A DNA stretch of 64,000 nt from Pseudomonadota bacterium (lineage in GTDB: Bacteria; Myxococcota_A; UBA796; SXON01). Shown here in pieces: positions 53,386 through 62,918 of the stretch. Under the pieces are notes generated by a model that had not been told where the DNA came from, did no database searches, and saw only the letters and a program-made list of their open reading frames with translations. How positions within the stretch are numbered: the first letter of the stretch is position 1; each line of letters starts with the position of its first letter. Where the stretch lies: the NCBI GenBank assembly GCA_030684355.1, contig JAUXTN010000020.1, positions 1 through 64,000 of the forward strand, read 5' to 3'. The position numbers and the translations under genes were made by a program.

Positions 53386-54312
53386 CTACGCCGGCAAGCC
53401 CCACGGCGGCTCGCGGAAGTAGTCCACGAGGTGGTCCACGAAGGCCTTCACCTTCGCCGGCGGCCGGTGTCCATGGGCATGCACGGCCTGGGCGGGGAGC
53501 TCGTTGAGGCCGAACGTGGGGAGGACGCGCACGAGCCGACCCGCGCGCACCGACTCCCCGACGATGAACCACGGGCTCACGATCAGCCCGGCGCCGGCCT
53601 CGGCGAGCGCGGTGAGCAGCGTGCCGTCGTTCGTGGTCATGGGCCCGGCGATCGGCACGGAGAGCGCGCCGTCGGGGGTCTGGAAGCGCCACTCCTGGTC
53701 GCGCGACACGTTCGCGTAGCGAAGGCACGCGTGGTCGGCGAGCTCGATCGGGTGCTTCGGGGCCCCGTGCCGCGCGAGGTAGTCGGGGGAGGCGCAGCAC
53801 ACGCCGACGTCCCGGGCGAACCGGCGCGCGACCAGCTCGGGATCGCGCACCGCGCCGAAGCGCAAGACGACGTCCCAGCCGCCGCCCACGACATCGACCA
53901 CGTCATCCTGGAGGATGACCTCCAGGTGGACCGCGGGGTGGCGCTCCGCGAACCGCGCGAGCGGCGCCGCGAGCCAGCGTTGGCCGAAGGAGACTGGCCC
54001 GTTGACCCGGAGGCGGCCGTGGGGGGCGTCGGCCTCGGCGGCGGCGACCTCGCGGGCCTCCGCGGCGGCGCGCGCGACCCGCGCGCACGACGGGTAGACC
54101 TCGGTCCCCGCGGGGGTGAGGGCCACGCGGCGCGAGGTGCGGTGGAGGAGCCGCACGCCGAGGCGCTGCTCGAGCCGCGCCACCTTCGCGCTCACGACGG
54201 ACTTGGCGAGGCCCAGGTCCGCGGCCGCGGCGGTGAACGAGCCGCGTTCGGCCACCGAGGCGAACACGACCATCCCCGCCACGTCATCTGGATCGAAATG
54301 TTGCTCCTTCAT
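53386..54312 (-). CDS. LysR-type transcriptional regulator
   Basis: 308 residues. The N-terminal helix-turn-helix (SFTAAAADLGLAKSVVSAKVARLEQRLGVRLLHRTSRRV) is followed by a two-lobe effector domain. It is divergent from the YceI-type gene, whose expression it likely controls; LysR-YceI pairs are common. ATG at 54312 matches the family N-terminus and has a TATGTC box 6 bases upstream. A GTTCC-N6-GGAAC palindrome lies in the shared promoter region. Confidence 0.92.
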   Translation of the reverse strand: MKEQHFDPDDVAGMVVFASVAERGSFTAAAADLGLAKSVVSAKVARLEQRLGVRLLHRTSRRVALTPAGTEVYPSCARVARAAAEAREVAAAEADAPHGRLRVNGPVSFGQRWLAAPLARFAERHPAVHLEVILQDDVVDVVGGGWDVVLRFGAVRDPELVARRFARDVGVCCASPDYLARHGAPKHPIELADHACLRYANVSRDQEWRFQTPDGALSVPIAGPMTTNDGTLLTALAEAGAGLIVSPWFIVGESVRAGRLVRVLPTFGLNELPAQAVHAHGHRPPAKVKAFVDHLVDYFREPPWGLPA

Positions 54313-54318
54313 GGTGGC

Positions 54319-54324
54319 GACATA
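54319..54324 (-). promoter_or_regulatory. -10-like element, predicted leaderless start
   Basis: On the minus strand TATGTC ends 6 bases before the LysR-type ATG. Confidence 0.4.
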
Positions 54325-54354
54325 GCCGGTCGGCGCCGCCCGCGCGCCGACATC

Positions 54355-54370
54355 GTTCCACGAACGGAAC
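54355..54370. promoter_or_regulatory. Inverted repeat, possible LysR operator
   Basis: GTTCC-ACGAAC-GGAAC lies between the divergent LysR and yceI genes, 43 bases from the LysR start and 73 from the yceI start. Its position suits an autoregulatory LysR site, although the T-N11-A form is not exact. Confidence 0.4.
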
Positions 54371-54442
54371 AGTGTGTCCGAACGCGCGCCTCTGTCGCGG
54401 TGCGCTGGGGCCGCGTACATGCATGGCACCAACCAGGTGCTC

Positions 54443-55033
54443 ATGTCCTTCCTCCGTCCCCTCGCCCTCCTGGGCCTCCTCGCCTCCTCCTCGTCCGCCT
54501 TCGCCGCCACCTACGACGTCGACCCCTCGCACAGCCGCGTCGGCTTCAGCGTCACCCACATGATGGTCAGCACCGTGCGCGGCGAGTTCGGCACCGTGGC
54601 CGGCACGGTCGACTGGGATCCGGCCAACGTGGCGGCCACCAAGGTCAACGCCACGGTGGGCGTCGTCTCCGTCGACACCCGCGACGCCAAGCGCGACGAG
54701 CACCTGCGCTCGGCCGACTTCTTCGACGCGTCCAAGTTCGCGGAGATGAAGTTCGTCTCGAAGTCGGTCAAGAACATCACGCCCGAAGGCTTCGACCTCG
54801 TGGGCGACCTCACGATCCGCGGCGTCACCAAGGAGACCACCTTCAAGGTGAAGACCCTCCCCGGCGACCGCAAGGATCCCTGGGGCAACATGAAGACCGG
54901 CACCCGGGCCACGGCGACCATCAACCGCCAGGACTTCGGCGTGAAGTGGAACACCGCGATCGACGGCGGCGGCTACATCGTCGGCGACGAGGTCGCCATC
55001 GAGCTCGACGTGGAGCTTGCCCGCAAGAAGTAG
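54443..55033 (+). CDS. YceI family periplasmic lipid-binding protein
   Basis: 196 residues. The signal peptide ends in SSAFA; the lipocalin-like YceI domain starts TYDVDPSHSRVGFSVTHM and includes FDASKFAEMKF. YceI proteins bind polyprenoid-type ligands in the periplasm. I chose the ATG at 54443 because it begins a normal signal peptide; an upstream ATG at 54419 is possible. Divergent from a LysR gene. Confidence 0.9.
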   Translation: MSFLRPLALLGLLASSSSAFAATYDVDPSHSRVGFSVTHMMVSTVRGEFGTVAGTVDWDPANVAATKVNATVGVVSVDTRDAKRDEHLRSADFFDASKFAEMKFVSKSVKNITPEGFDLVGDLTIRGVTKETTFKVKTLPGDRKDPWGNMKTGTRATATINRQDFGVKWNTAIDGGGYIVGDEVAIELDVELARKK

Positions 55034-55052
55034 CTTCCCACCGGGGCGGGGG

Positions 55053-55072
55053 GCGCATGTCCGTGCATGCGC
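55053..55072. terminator. Perfect hairpin between convergent genes
   Basis: GCGCATG and CATGCGC flank a TCCGTG loop between the yceI and CAP-domain gene ends. No U tract, so possibly a bidirectional terminator or RNA-end stabiliser. Confidence 0.45.
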
Positions 55073-55130
55073 GCCTCGCACCGCGTTCCGGCGGGTCGTC
55101 CGGCGGGCCTCCCGAACGAGGACAGCCGGT

Positions 55131-55835
55131 TCACTGCCCGAAGTTCTGTGTCCAGTAATGGCCATAGGCGCCACCGGCCGCGTAGCCCACGCCGGTCAAG
55201 CTGGCCGACGCGCTCATGATGTTGGTGCAGTGGCCGTCCGACGCCATCCAGCCCGCGACCACGGTCTCAGGCGACCCGTAGCCGGCGGCGATGTTCTCCC
55301 CGACCGGAGAGCCGGCGAAGTCCGTGCTCGCGATGCGCTCCCACGGGTCGTCGCCGAGGTCGCCGCCGGGGGATTCGTGCGCGAAGGTGCCGGTCTCCAC
55401 CATCCACAACGAGTGGTAGCGCGCCGCGCATCGGAGGTTGGGCTCCATCCGCACCGGGGCCACGGGCGGGAAGGTGCCCGACGTGGGACAGGTCGCGCCG
55501 GCCGTACGCTCGGCGTTGACGAGCACAACCACCTCCTCCTCCCACTCCGCCGACGTGGTGGGCCAGCCGACGATCGAGGGGTGGCACGCCTCGGCCTGAT
55601 CGACGTCCGCATCGGTGTCGGTGTCCGTATCGGTGTCCGTGTCCGTGTCGGAGTCCGTGTCGGTGTCCGTATCGGTATCGGTGTCCGTATCGGTGTCGGT
55701 GTCGCCCGCCGCCGTGTCGTCTCCGAGCGGCGGGCGCTGGTCCTTCGGGATGGGGCTCCGGCCGTCGTCGTCGGAGCTGCAGCCCGCGAGGACGACGAGG
55801 GCCGGGAGGATCACCAGGGAGGCGAAGATGCGCAT
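55131..55835 (-). CDS. CAP/SCP-domain lipoprotein with Asp-Thr linker
   Basis: 234 residues. The signal ends in LAGC; an acidic linker of alternating Asp and Thr/Ser (DNA 55606-55710) is followed by a CAP domain: VNAERTAGATC, HSLWMVETG...AHESPGG, GENIAAGYG, and a final YWTQNFGQ. CAP proteins are secreted, fold around a conserved His/Glu cleft and bind lipids or act on surfaces. ATG at 55835 has a TACGTT box 6 bases upstream; the open frame further upstream lacks a signal. Confidence 0.85.
   Translation of the reverse strand: MRIFASLVILPALVVLAGCSSDDDGRSPIPKDQRPPLGDDTAAGDTDTDTDTDTDTDTDTDSDTDTDTDTDTDTDADVDQAEACHPSIVGWPTTSAEWEEEVVVLVNAERTAGATCPTSGTFPPVAPVRMEPNLRCAARYHSLWMVETGTFAHESPGGDLGDDPWERIASTDFAGSPVGENIAAGYGSPETVVAGWMASDGHCTNIMSASASLTGVGYAAGGAYGHYWTQNFGQ
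55606..55710 (-). repeat. Asp-Thr coding tandem repeat
   Basis: Six-base units (GTGTCC, GTATCG and relatives, plus strand) encode alternating Asp/Thr after the lipobox of the CAP protein. They resemble the array at 3448-3580 in an unrelated lipoprotein. Confidence 0.8.
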
Positions 55836-55841
55836 GGCGCG

Positions 55842-55847
55842 AACGTA
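55842..55847 (-). promoter_or_regulatory. -10-like element, predicted leaderless start
   Basis: On the minus strand TACGTT ends 6 bases before the CAP-domain ATG, the same hexamer as at 267-272. Confidence 0.4.
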
Positions 55848-55906
55848 CCCCTCCCCGGCGATCGGCGCCGTTTCGACCGCCGCTCTGGTTGCTCCGATCT
55901 CGCTGC

Positions 55907-57118
55907 TCAAAGCCCCATCGAAAGCCGAACTCGCTCTGGCCAGGTCTCCATGATGCCGAGGAGGACGTCGCGGGAGAGGCTCACCTCCGCGGGGGTGCGC
56001 GGCATGCGGGGGTCCTCGAGCATCGCGTTCTCGGTGAGCGCGAAGAACGCGGCGGCCTTCGACGGCACGTCCGCGAGCTCGTAGGTCTCGAGCGCCGCGC
56101 GGGTGTGCTCCTGCACCTGGTCCAGGCAGTCCGGCTCCGAAGCGCAGCCGTAGGCCACCCAGCCATCTCCCCACTGCCAGCGCCAGCCCGTGTCCCAGGT
56201 CTCGTCCATGCCCCAGGGGGAGAACCGCATCCGCCCGTCATCCTCCTCGTCCACGTAGACGTAGAAGTCGTTCAGGTTGTACGGGTACCCGTCCTTGTTC
56301 CCCGTGGCCATGGTCCACGCCCAGTAGTCGAGGAACTGGCCCATGTCGACGACCTCGTCGGCGAGCGTGTAGAAGTCGGTCGTGCCGCGGGAGAGCACGC
56401 GTGCGGCGCGGGAGAGCCGCCCCGGGGCGTCGTCACCACTTGCGCGCTCGAAGTGGTCGACGCCGCGCGAGGTGAGGTCAGCGGAGTCGTTCGCCTCCCA
56501 GAGCGTGCCCTTGCCGTCGCCGAACCACCGGTCGACGGTGTCGCCGTCCATCGACTCGACGAGCGCGTAGAGCCCGAAGGGCTCGCCGTTGACGGTCACG
56601 ACCGCGGCGGTCGCGCGGGGCGCCAACATCCCGACCTCGTTCCAGAGTTGGTAGGAGACGATCTCCCTGCCCATGGCGGGATCGGACACGAGGTTGTTCA
56701 GCGTGATGCCGCGGAGCCCGCCGTAGCGCGCGCCCTCGACGAAGGCGTTGAACTTCACCTTGAAGGCCGGCTTGCCCTCCCAACCCAGGAAGTTGTCGTT
56801 CCCCTTCCAACGCACGCCGACGCGCCCGATCACGGTCCCGTCGTGCTCGAACGTGCCCTCCACGAACGTCTCCGGATCCGCCAGGATCGCGGCCTTCGCG
56901 GCATCGTCGAGCACCAGCGCGATCGTCTGGATCTCGGTCGGATCGAACAGCGCGTCCTGGATGGCGCGCTCCTGCTCCTCGGTCTCCGTGTCCTCGATGC
57001 CGGGCACGAACTCCGGCCGCTCCGCGCCGGTGACATCGGATGCGTCCTTCAAGGGGTCGCACGCCACGGCGCTCGCCGCGACCACGAGCAGCGCGCCCCC
57101 ACGGCTCAACCGGCGCAT
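55907..57118 (-). CDS. CotH-like lipoprotein, copy 3
   Basis: 403 residues. The signal ends in ASAVAC. The CotH-type domain shows [46 protein letters not shown] and the Asp-bearing PWGMDETW. It overlaps the end of copy 4 by 13 bases, so they form an operon. It is only distantly similar to copies 1 and 2. ATG at 57118 gives the signal peptide. Confidence 0.82.
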   Translation of the reverse strand: MRRLSRGGALLVVAASAVACDPLKDASDVTGAERPEFVPGIEDTETEEQERAIQDALFDPTEIQTIALVLDDAAKAAILADPETFVEGTFEHDGTVIGRVGVRWKGNDNFLGWEGKPAFKVKFNAFVEGARYGGLRGITLNNLVSDPAMGREIVSYQLWNEVGMLAPRATAAVVTVNGEPFGLYALVESMDGDTVDRWFGDGKGTLWEANDSADLTSRGVDHFERASGDDAPGRLSRAARVLSRGTTDFYTLADEVVDMGQFLDYWAWTMATGNKDGYPYNLNDFYVYVDEEDDGRMRFSPWGMDETWDTGWRWQWGDGWVAYGCASEPDCLDQVQEHTRAALETYELADVPSKAAAFFALTENAMLEDPRMPRTPAEVSLSRDVLLGIMETWPERVRLSMGL

Positions 57119-58368
57119 GCGGTAGCCTCCAGCACCACCTGGTCGTGGCGCAAGCGGATGGTCTCGTGCAGGTCGTCGATGATCCACTGCCACGTCTGCC
57201 AATCCAGGAATGGATCCTGCTTCACATAGGGCAACAACTGCTCCTCCAGCGCGTCGATGCGGGGCGAGAGCACCGCGGGGTCGTACCGATCCGCCACGTC
57301 CAGGACGGTGTCACAGAACTGCTGGCGATAGAGCTGCCGCATCCGGTTCACCAACACGGGCTGCGAGCTCTCCAGCCAGGCCGGCTTGAGGGTGAAGATC
57401 CCGGCATCCTCCGGGAGATGGTTGGTGAGCGTCAGGGAGAGATCCTTGTCCCACGGGACGACCACGAAGCGGCCCTCCGGCGGGCGGTAGAGGAGGAAGT
57501 TCTGGCCGGCGCTCGCCATGCCGTCGACATCGGGGAGCACCATGTCCACGGCGATCTCGCGGAGCCACGCGTCCACGTCGATGTGGTCCGGGAGGCAGGC
57601 GGCGAGCTCCTCGTCGGTGTCGACGCTGGCGCAGGAGAGCATGGGCATGAGATCGGCCACGACGTCCGCCTCGTCCGTGTCGACCTTGGGCGCGTAGGTC
57701 GGCACGTAGTCGAGCGGGTTGTCCGTCATGTATTGGAGGGCCGCGCGCCCGCCGCAGTAGCCCTTGATCTTGTAGTAGCTGCCGTCGTGCTCGCCGAAGT
57801 GCGCGTCGAGGAAGGCCTCGTCGTCGGGCTCCTCGCTGTTGGGGAAGAGCCCCATGAACTTGCCGTCGACGTAGAGCCGCGCGTGGGTCACCCGCGGGCT
57901 CTCCACGCCGGCGTCGTTCATCAGGCCGAGCGCGAGGCGCTCCCGGAGGAGCGTGTAGTCGCCCTCGGTGCCGAGGAGGTTGATCTTGTCGACGCCGTGG
58001 AAGCTGCGGTTGGGCGAGAACGCGTCGAACGAGAGCTTGAAGCCGCGGCGCTCCAGCTTGCTCTCCTCGTAGGCGTTGTGGCCGCGGTACCGGACGCCGA
58101 CGTCCGCCCACGTCTCGACCTTCCCGGTCGCGGGGTTCTCGAAGACGACGGTCGCGCGCTCGTAGACGCGATCCTCACACTCCAAGGGGTCGAAGTTCTC
58201 TTCCAAACGAGACTCCCACCCGGGCTCGTCGAACTGGATGCGGTAAGTCGGCACGGCATCGGGATCCCAGAGCGGCTCGTCCGCGGTGACACCCGGGCCG
58301 CACCCCATGGCGCCGATCCCGAATGCCACCCCGCCGAATAGCAGGCGGGAAAGGGAAGCTACCGTCAT
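57106..58368 (-). CDS. CotH-like lipoprotein, copy 4
   Basis: 420 residues. The signal ends in GAMGC. CotH-type blocks: [45 protein letters not shown] and [16 protein letters not shown] lies 4-5 bases before the ATG and TAGACT (58388-58393) is a plausible -10 box, giving a leadered transcript with copy 3. Contains several extra Cys (FDPLEC, KGYCGG) that may form disulfides. Confidence 0.85.
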   Translation of the reverse strand: MTVASLSRLLFGGVAFGIGAMGCGPGVTADEPLWDPDAVPTYRIQFDEPGWESRLEENFDPLECEDRVYERATVVFENPATGKVETWADVGVRYRGHNAYEESKLERRGFKLSFDAFSPNRSFHGVDKINLLGTEGDYTLLRERLALGLMNDAGVESPRVTHARLYVDGKFMGLFPNSEEPDDEAFLDAHFGEHDGSYYKIKGYCGGRAALQYMTDNPLDYVPTYAPKVDTDEADVVADLMPMLSCASVDTDEELAACLPDHIDVDAWLREIAVDMVLPDVDGMASAGQNFLLYRPPEGRFVVVPWDKDLSLTLTNHLPEDAGIFTLKPAWLESSQPVLVNRMRQLYRQQFCDTVLDVADRYDPAVLSPRIDALEEQLLPYVKQDPFLDWQTWQWIIDDLHETIRLRHDQVVLEATACAG

Positions 58369-58436
58369 ATTCCTTCCGGCTTGGAACAGTCTAGGCACCC
58401 GGAGGTCGTGCGGCGGGTGCCCTCCCGTCAAACCCA

Positions 58437-58473
58437 CCGGGGGCTCACGGAACCGGGGGCTCACGGAACCGGG
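58437..58473. repeat. Two tandem 16-base repeats in a divergent promoter region
   Basis: CCGGGGGCTCACGGAA is repeated exactly at 58437-58452 and 58453-58468, with the first five bases of a third copy. The repeats lie between the CotH copy 4 start and the next plus-strand gene. They could be a regulator site or a slippage product. Confidence 0.7.
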
Positions 58474-58563
58474 CGCGGGTCCGGCACGTGAAGAAGCGTG
58501 GGTCCCTGGACATCGCCGCCGTTGCGGTGGAGGGGGGGGCCGGAGTACGCTGTGCGCCGCCCG

Positions 58564-60102
58564 ATGTCCATCCCCTTGCTCCTCCCCCTCTTCTGGTGGT
58601 CCACGGCGTCTTTCGCCGCAGACCCCGGCCCCGCGCCCACGCCCACCCCGGCTCCCGTCACCCCGGCGCCCGTCCCCACGGCCCCCGTGCCCGCGAGCCC
58701 CCCGGCTGCAGCCTCCGGCTCGGGTGAGCGGACCCTCGCTTCGCAGGCGGACATCGCCGCGTATGTCGAGTCCGTGCGCACCGGGAGCGCCGGCCCCGTG
58801 CTGCTCGCCGCCGCGGGTCCGGACGCCGAGCACGTGGCGCTGAAGGTCGCGGCGGGCATGGCCCCGGGCCGCGTGCGCGTCCTGCGCATCGGGTACATCG
58901 GGGCGATCCCCGAAGAGATGCGCCGGGCGCTGGAGTCCGCGGGGATGCGCTGTGGCGTGCGCATCGCGCCGACCACCGCCGGCACGTGGCTCGTCTCCAC
59001 CCACGGGGAGTGCGCGCCGCCGCCGATCTCCGCCGCCCCGGGGTCCTCGGTGACCGTCGCCGCCCCCGCTCCGCCGGCCTCGACGGCCTCGCCCACCGCG
59101 AGCATCCCGGGCCTCGGCGCCGCGCTCCCCAGCGTGCGTGTCGAGCCCGCGCCCGCGCTGTCGTCCCCGGTGCCCTACCTCGCCGCGCCGCCTCCGCCGC
59201 CGGACCCCGAGATCCTCGCCGCGACCTACCGCCTCGTCTCGCTCAAGCGGGTCGACATCCCGAACCCCCGCGCGGACCTCCCGGACGCCACCTGGGCCGT
59301 GCGGGACGGCCGCGGGCGCACCCTCGGCGCCCTCGACTTCGCCCGACGTACCGGCGATCTCGCCTCGGAGCGCCGCGTCGAGCGCGAGGGCCGCACCGCG
59401 CGCGCCGTCGGCCTCGGCCTCGCCGTGGGTGGCGGCGCCCTCGTGGTCGCGGGCCTCGGCCTCCTCGTCGCGCGGGACGCCGGGGCGCCCCAGTGGTCCG
59501 AGTACGAGCCGGACGGCGCCGACTACACCAACGCCGAGTACTTCGAGGCGCTCGCCCAGGCCGAGGCCGACTTCCGCACCGCGGAGGAGAGCCACCAGAT
59601 CCAGTCGGATGACCGCGTGTGGATCGCGGGCTTCCTCATCGGCGCCGGCGCGCTCTCCGCGGGCACCTCCCCGATGGCGCTGCGCGGCGCGGCCGACCGC
59701 CAGCGGTTCCCCGCCCTCTATTGGTCCCAGGACGACGCCGACGCCCTCATCGGCGGCCACAACGCCACGGTGCGGCAGCGGATCGGCCTGCCCGAGCCCG
59801 TCGCGCCCACGGCCGCGGTCGTCACGCCGCCGCCGGACGACGAGGGTGAGGACGCAGAGGACCTCGATGAAGAGGATCTCGACGACGAGCCCTCGTTCGA
59901 CGACGATCCCCCCGAGGACGCCCGGCCCGCCGAACCCCCGGGCGACGAGCCGACGCTCGATCCCGCCGGCCCCTCCGGCCACCGCCTCCTCCCCGAGGGC
60001 GACGCGCCCGCCACCCTCTCCGTCACGCCGTACTTCGGGGTCGCGCCGCCGCTCGGCAGCGCGCCCGCCTTTGGCGTCGCCGGCCTCACCGGGACCTTTT
60101 AG
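58564..60102 (+). CDS. Exported protein with two TMs and a Pro-rich linker
   Basis: 512 residues. A signal peptide (ending SFAADP) precedes a long Pro/Ala/Thr stretch. A small alpha/beta domain follows (~residues 60-140), then another linker, two TM segments (~residues 280 and 355) around an acidic loop, and a Glu/Asp/Pro-rich tail. No family recognised. It overlaps the OmpA gene by one base and so belongs to a three-gene envelope operon. ATG at 58564; a TACGCT box lies 12 bases upstream. Confidence 0.65.
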   Translation: MSIPLLLPLFWWSTASFAADPGPAPTPTPAPVTPAPVPTAPVPASPPAAASGSGERTLASQADIAAYVESVRTGSAGPVLLAAAGPDAEHVALKVAAGMAPGRVRVLRIGYIGAIPEEMRRALESAGMRCGVRIAPTTAGTWLVSTHGECAPPPISAAPGSSVTVAAPAPPASTASPTASIPGLGAALPSVRVEPAPALSSPVPYLAAPPPPPDPEILAATYRLVSLKRVDIPNPRADLPDATWAVRDGRGRTLGALDFARRTGDLASERRVEREGRTARAVGLGLAVGGGALVVAGLGLLVARDAGAPQWSEYEPDGADYTNAEYFEALAQAEADFRTAEESHQIQSDDRVWIAGFLIGAGALSAGTSPMALRGAADRQRFPALYWSQDDADALIGGHNATVRQRIGLPEPVAPTAAVVTPPPDDEGEDAEDLDEEDLDDEPSFDDDPPEDARPAEPPGDEPTLDPAGPSGHRLLPEGDAPATLSVTPYFGVAPPLGSAPAFGVAGLTGTF

Positions 60103-61660
60103 TGCCCTCCCTGACGCTGCTCCTCTTCTGCGGCCTCGCGCACGCGGAGGGCTACTCCACCGACATCGAGCTCGTGCGCCCCACGTTCTCGCCCGGCGCG
60201 GTGGCCGGCTTCGACACCCCGAACTTCGGCCGCCCCGGCACGGTCCGCGTGGGGACGCTGCTCCAGTACGAGCGGGATCCCCTGATCCTGTACCAACTCG
60301 AGCGCGAGGCCGGCGCGGTCGTCAGCAACCGCCTCATGGCCCACCTCGGCGTCTCGGTCGACCTCACGAAGCGCCTCTCCGCGCGGTTCGTGCTCCCCAT
60401 CGGCGGCCAGTGGGGCACCGAGGTCGAGCGCCTCGCCGCGGACCAGGGCGGCATCGGGGACGCCTCGCTCGGCGCCCGCTTCAAGCTCTTCGAGCTGGGG
60501 CCGCTCGTCACCGCCGCGCGGGCCGACATCTACCTCCCCTTCGGCACGCAGGGCGCCTACCTCGGCGAGAACGGCCTGCGCGGCATGGGCGGCCTCGTGG
60601 CGGAGGCGAAGCTCGGCCCCGTCGCGTTCCTGGCGGATGCCGGCGTCCTCGGCCGCGCGGTCGTCGCGACGGATCAGGACTTCGAGCTCGGCTCGGAGCT
60701 CGCGCTCCAGGGCGGCGTGCGCCTCGACATCTGGCCCGACAACGTGGCGCTGGGCGCGGGCGTCATCACCCGCACCGGGTTCACGAAGTTCTGGACGGGC
60801 GAGGCCGAGACCCCCGCCGAGCTCGTCGCGGGCATCCAGCTCCGCCCCGCGAACGACTGGCGGTTGGACGTGGGTTTTGGCCGCGGGTTAGCCCCCGGCT
60901 ACGGCACCACCCAGTTCCGCGTCTACACCGGGCTCACCTGGCAGCGCTCGCCGCCGCTCCCGCCGAGCATGACCCCGGAGCCCCTCTCCAAGGTGCTCAT
61001 CACCGAGGCCCCGGACATCCCGGTCGACCCCATCGAGCTCATCCTCGAGCCGGAGAAGCCGGCGTGGAAGGAGGACGAGCTCGCGCGCGTCGAGGAGTCG
61101 CAGATCGTCATCCGCGACCCCATCCAGTTCGAGCTCGCCACGAACCGCATCCTGCCGGAGTCCATCCCCACGCTGCACGCGATCTCGAAGCTCCTCGCCG
61201 AGCACCCCGAGATCGGGCACCTCGTCATCGAGGGCCACGCCAGCGAGGAAGGCAGCTTCGCCTACAACTACGACCTGTCGATCCGACGCTCGCTCGCGAT
61301 CTTCCAGGAGCTCGTGCTCGCCGGGACCTACCCCGCGCGCCTCTCCTGCCGCGGCATGGGCGAGGTCGAGCCCGTCGCGCTCGGCTCCACCGAGACCCAG
61401 CTCGCGACCAACCGGCGCGTCATCTTCCACATCGTCCGCCGCCTGAAGGCGGGGGAAGAGCCCCCGGCGATGCGCACGGAGATGCTCCTGCCGTGGAACG
61501 GGGATCCGAAGACCTTCAAGGCCCTGCCGCCGATCCCGGCGCCCGAGCCCGTGGCCACGCCGCCGAAGGCCGTCCCCAAGAACCCGGATGACGACTACCC
61601 GACCGATCCGAACCTCTTCCGGGAGCGTGAGGACGATGACGAGGAAGAGGACGCGCCCAA

Positions 61661-61664
<4 letters not shown>
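60102..61664 (+). CDS. OmpA family outer-membrane protein
   Basis: 520 residues. The signal peptide ends in LAHAEG. Residues ~20-280 look like an outer-membrane beta-barrel of alternating strands. The C-terminal OmpA domain (~335-450) has FELATNRILPES, VIEGHASEEGSFAYNYDLSIRRS and QLATNRRVIF, which bind peptidoglycan. A Glu/Asp-rich tail follows. GTG start overlaps the previous stop; the stop overlaps the next ATG. It likely anchors the envelope and may hold the next gene's product. Confidence 0.88.
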
Positions 61665-62884
<1,220 letters not shown>

Positions 62885-62918
62885 GGCCGTGCCTCCTCGC
62901 TCCCAACTGGCGCAGTAG

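Noticed and set aside
55606..55710. CRISPR-like repeat array
   Set aside because: Same reason: a coding microsatellite with no spacers and no cas genes nearby.
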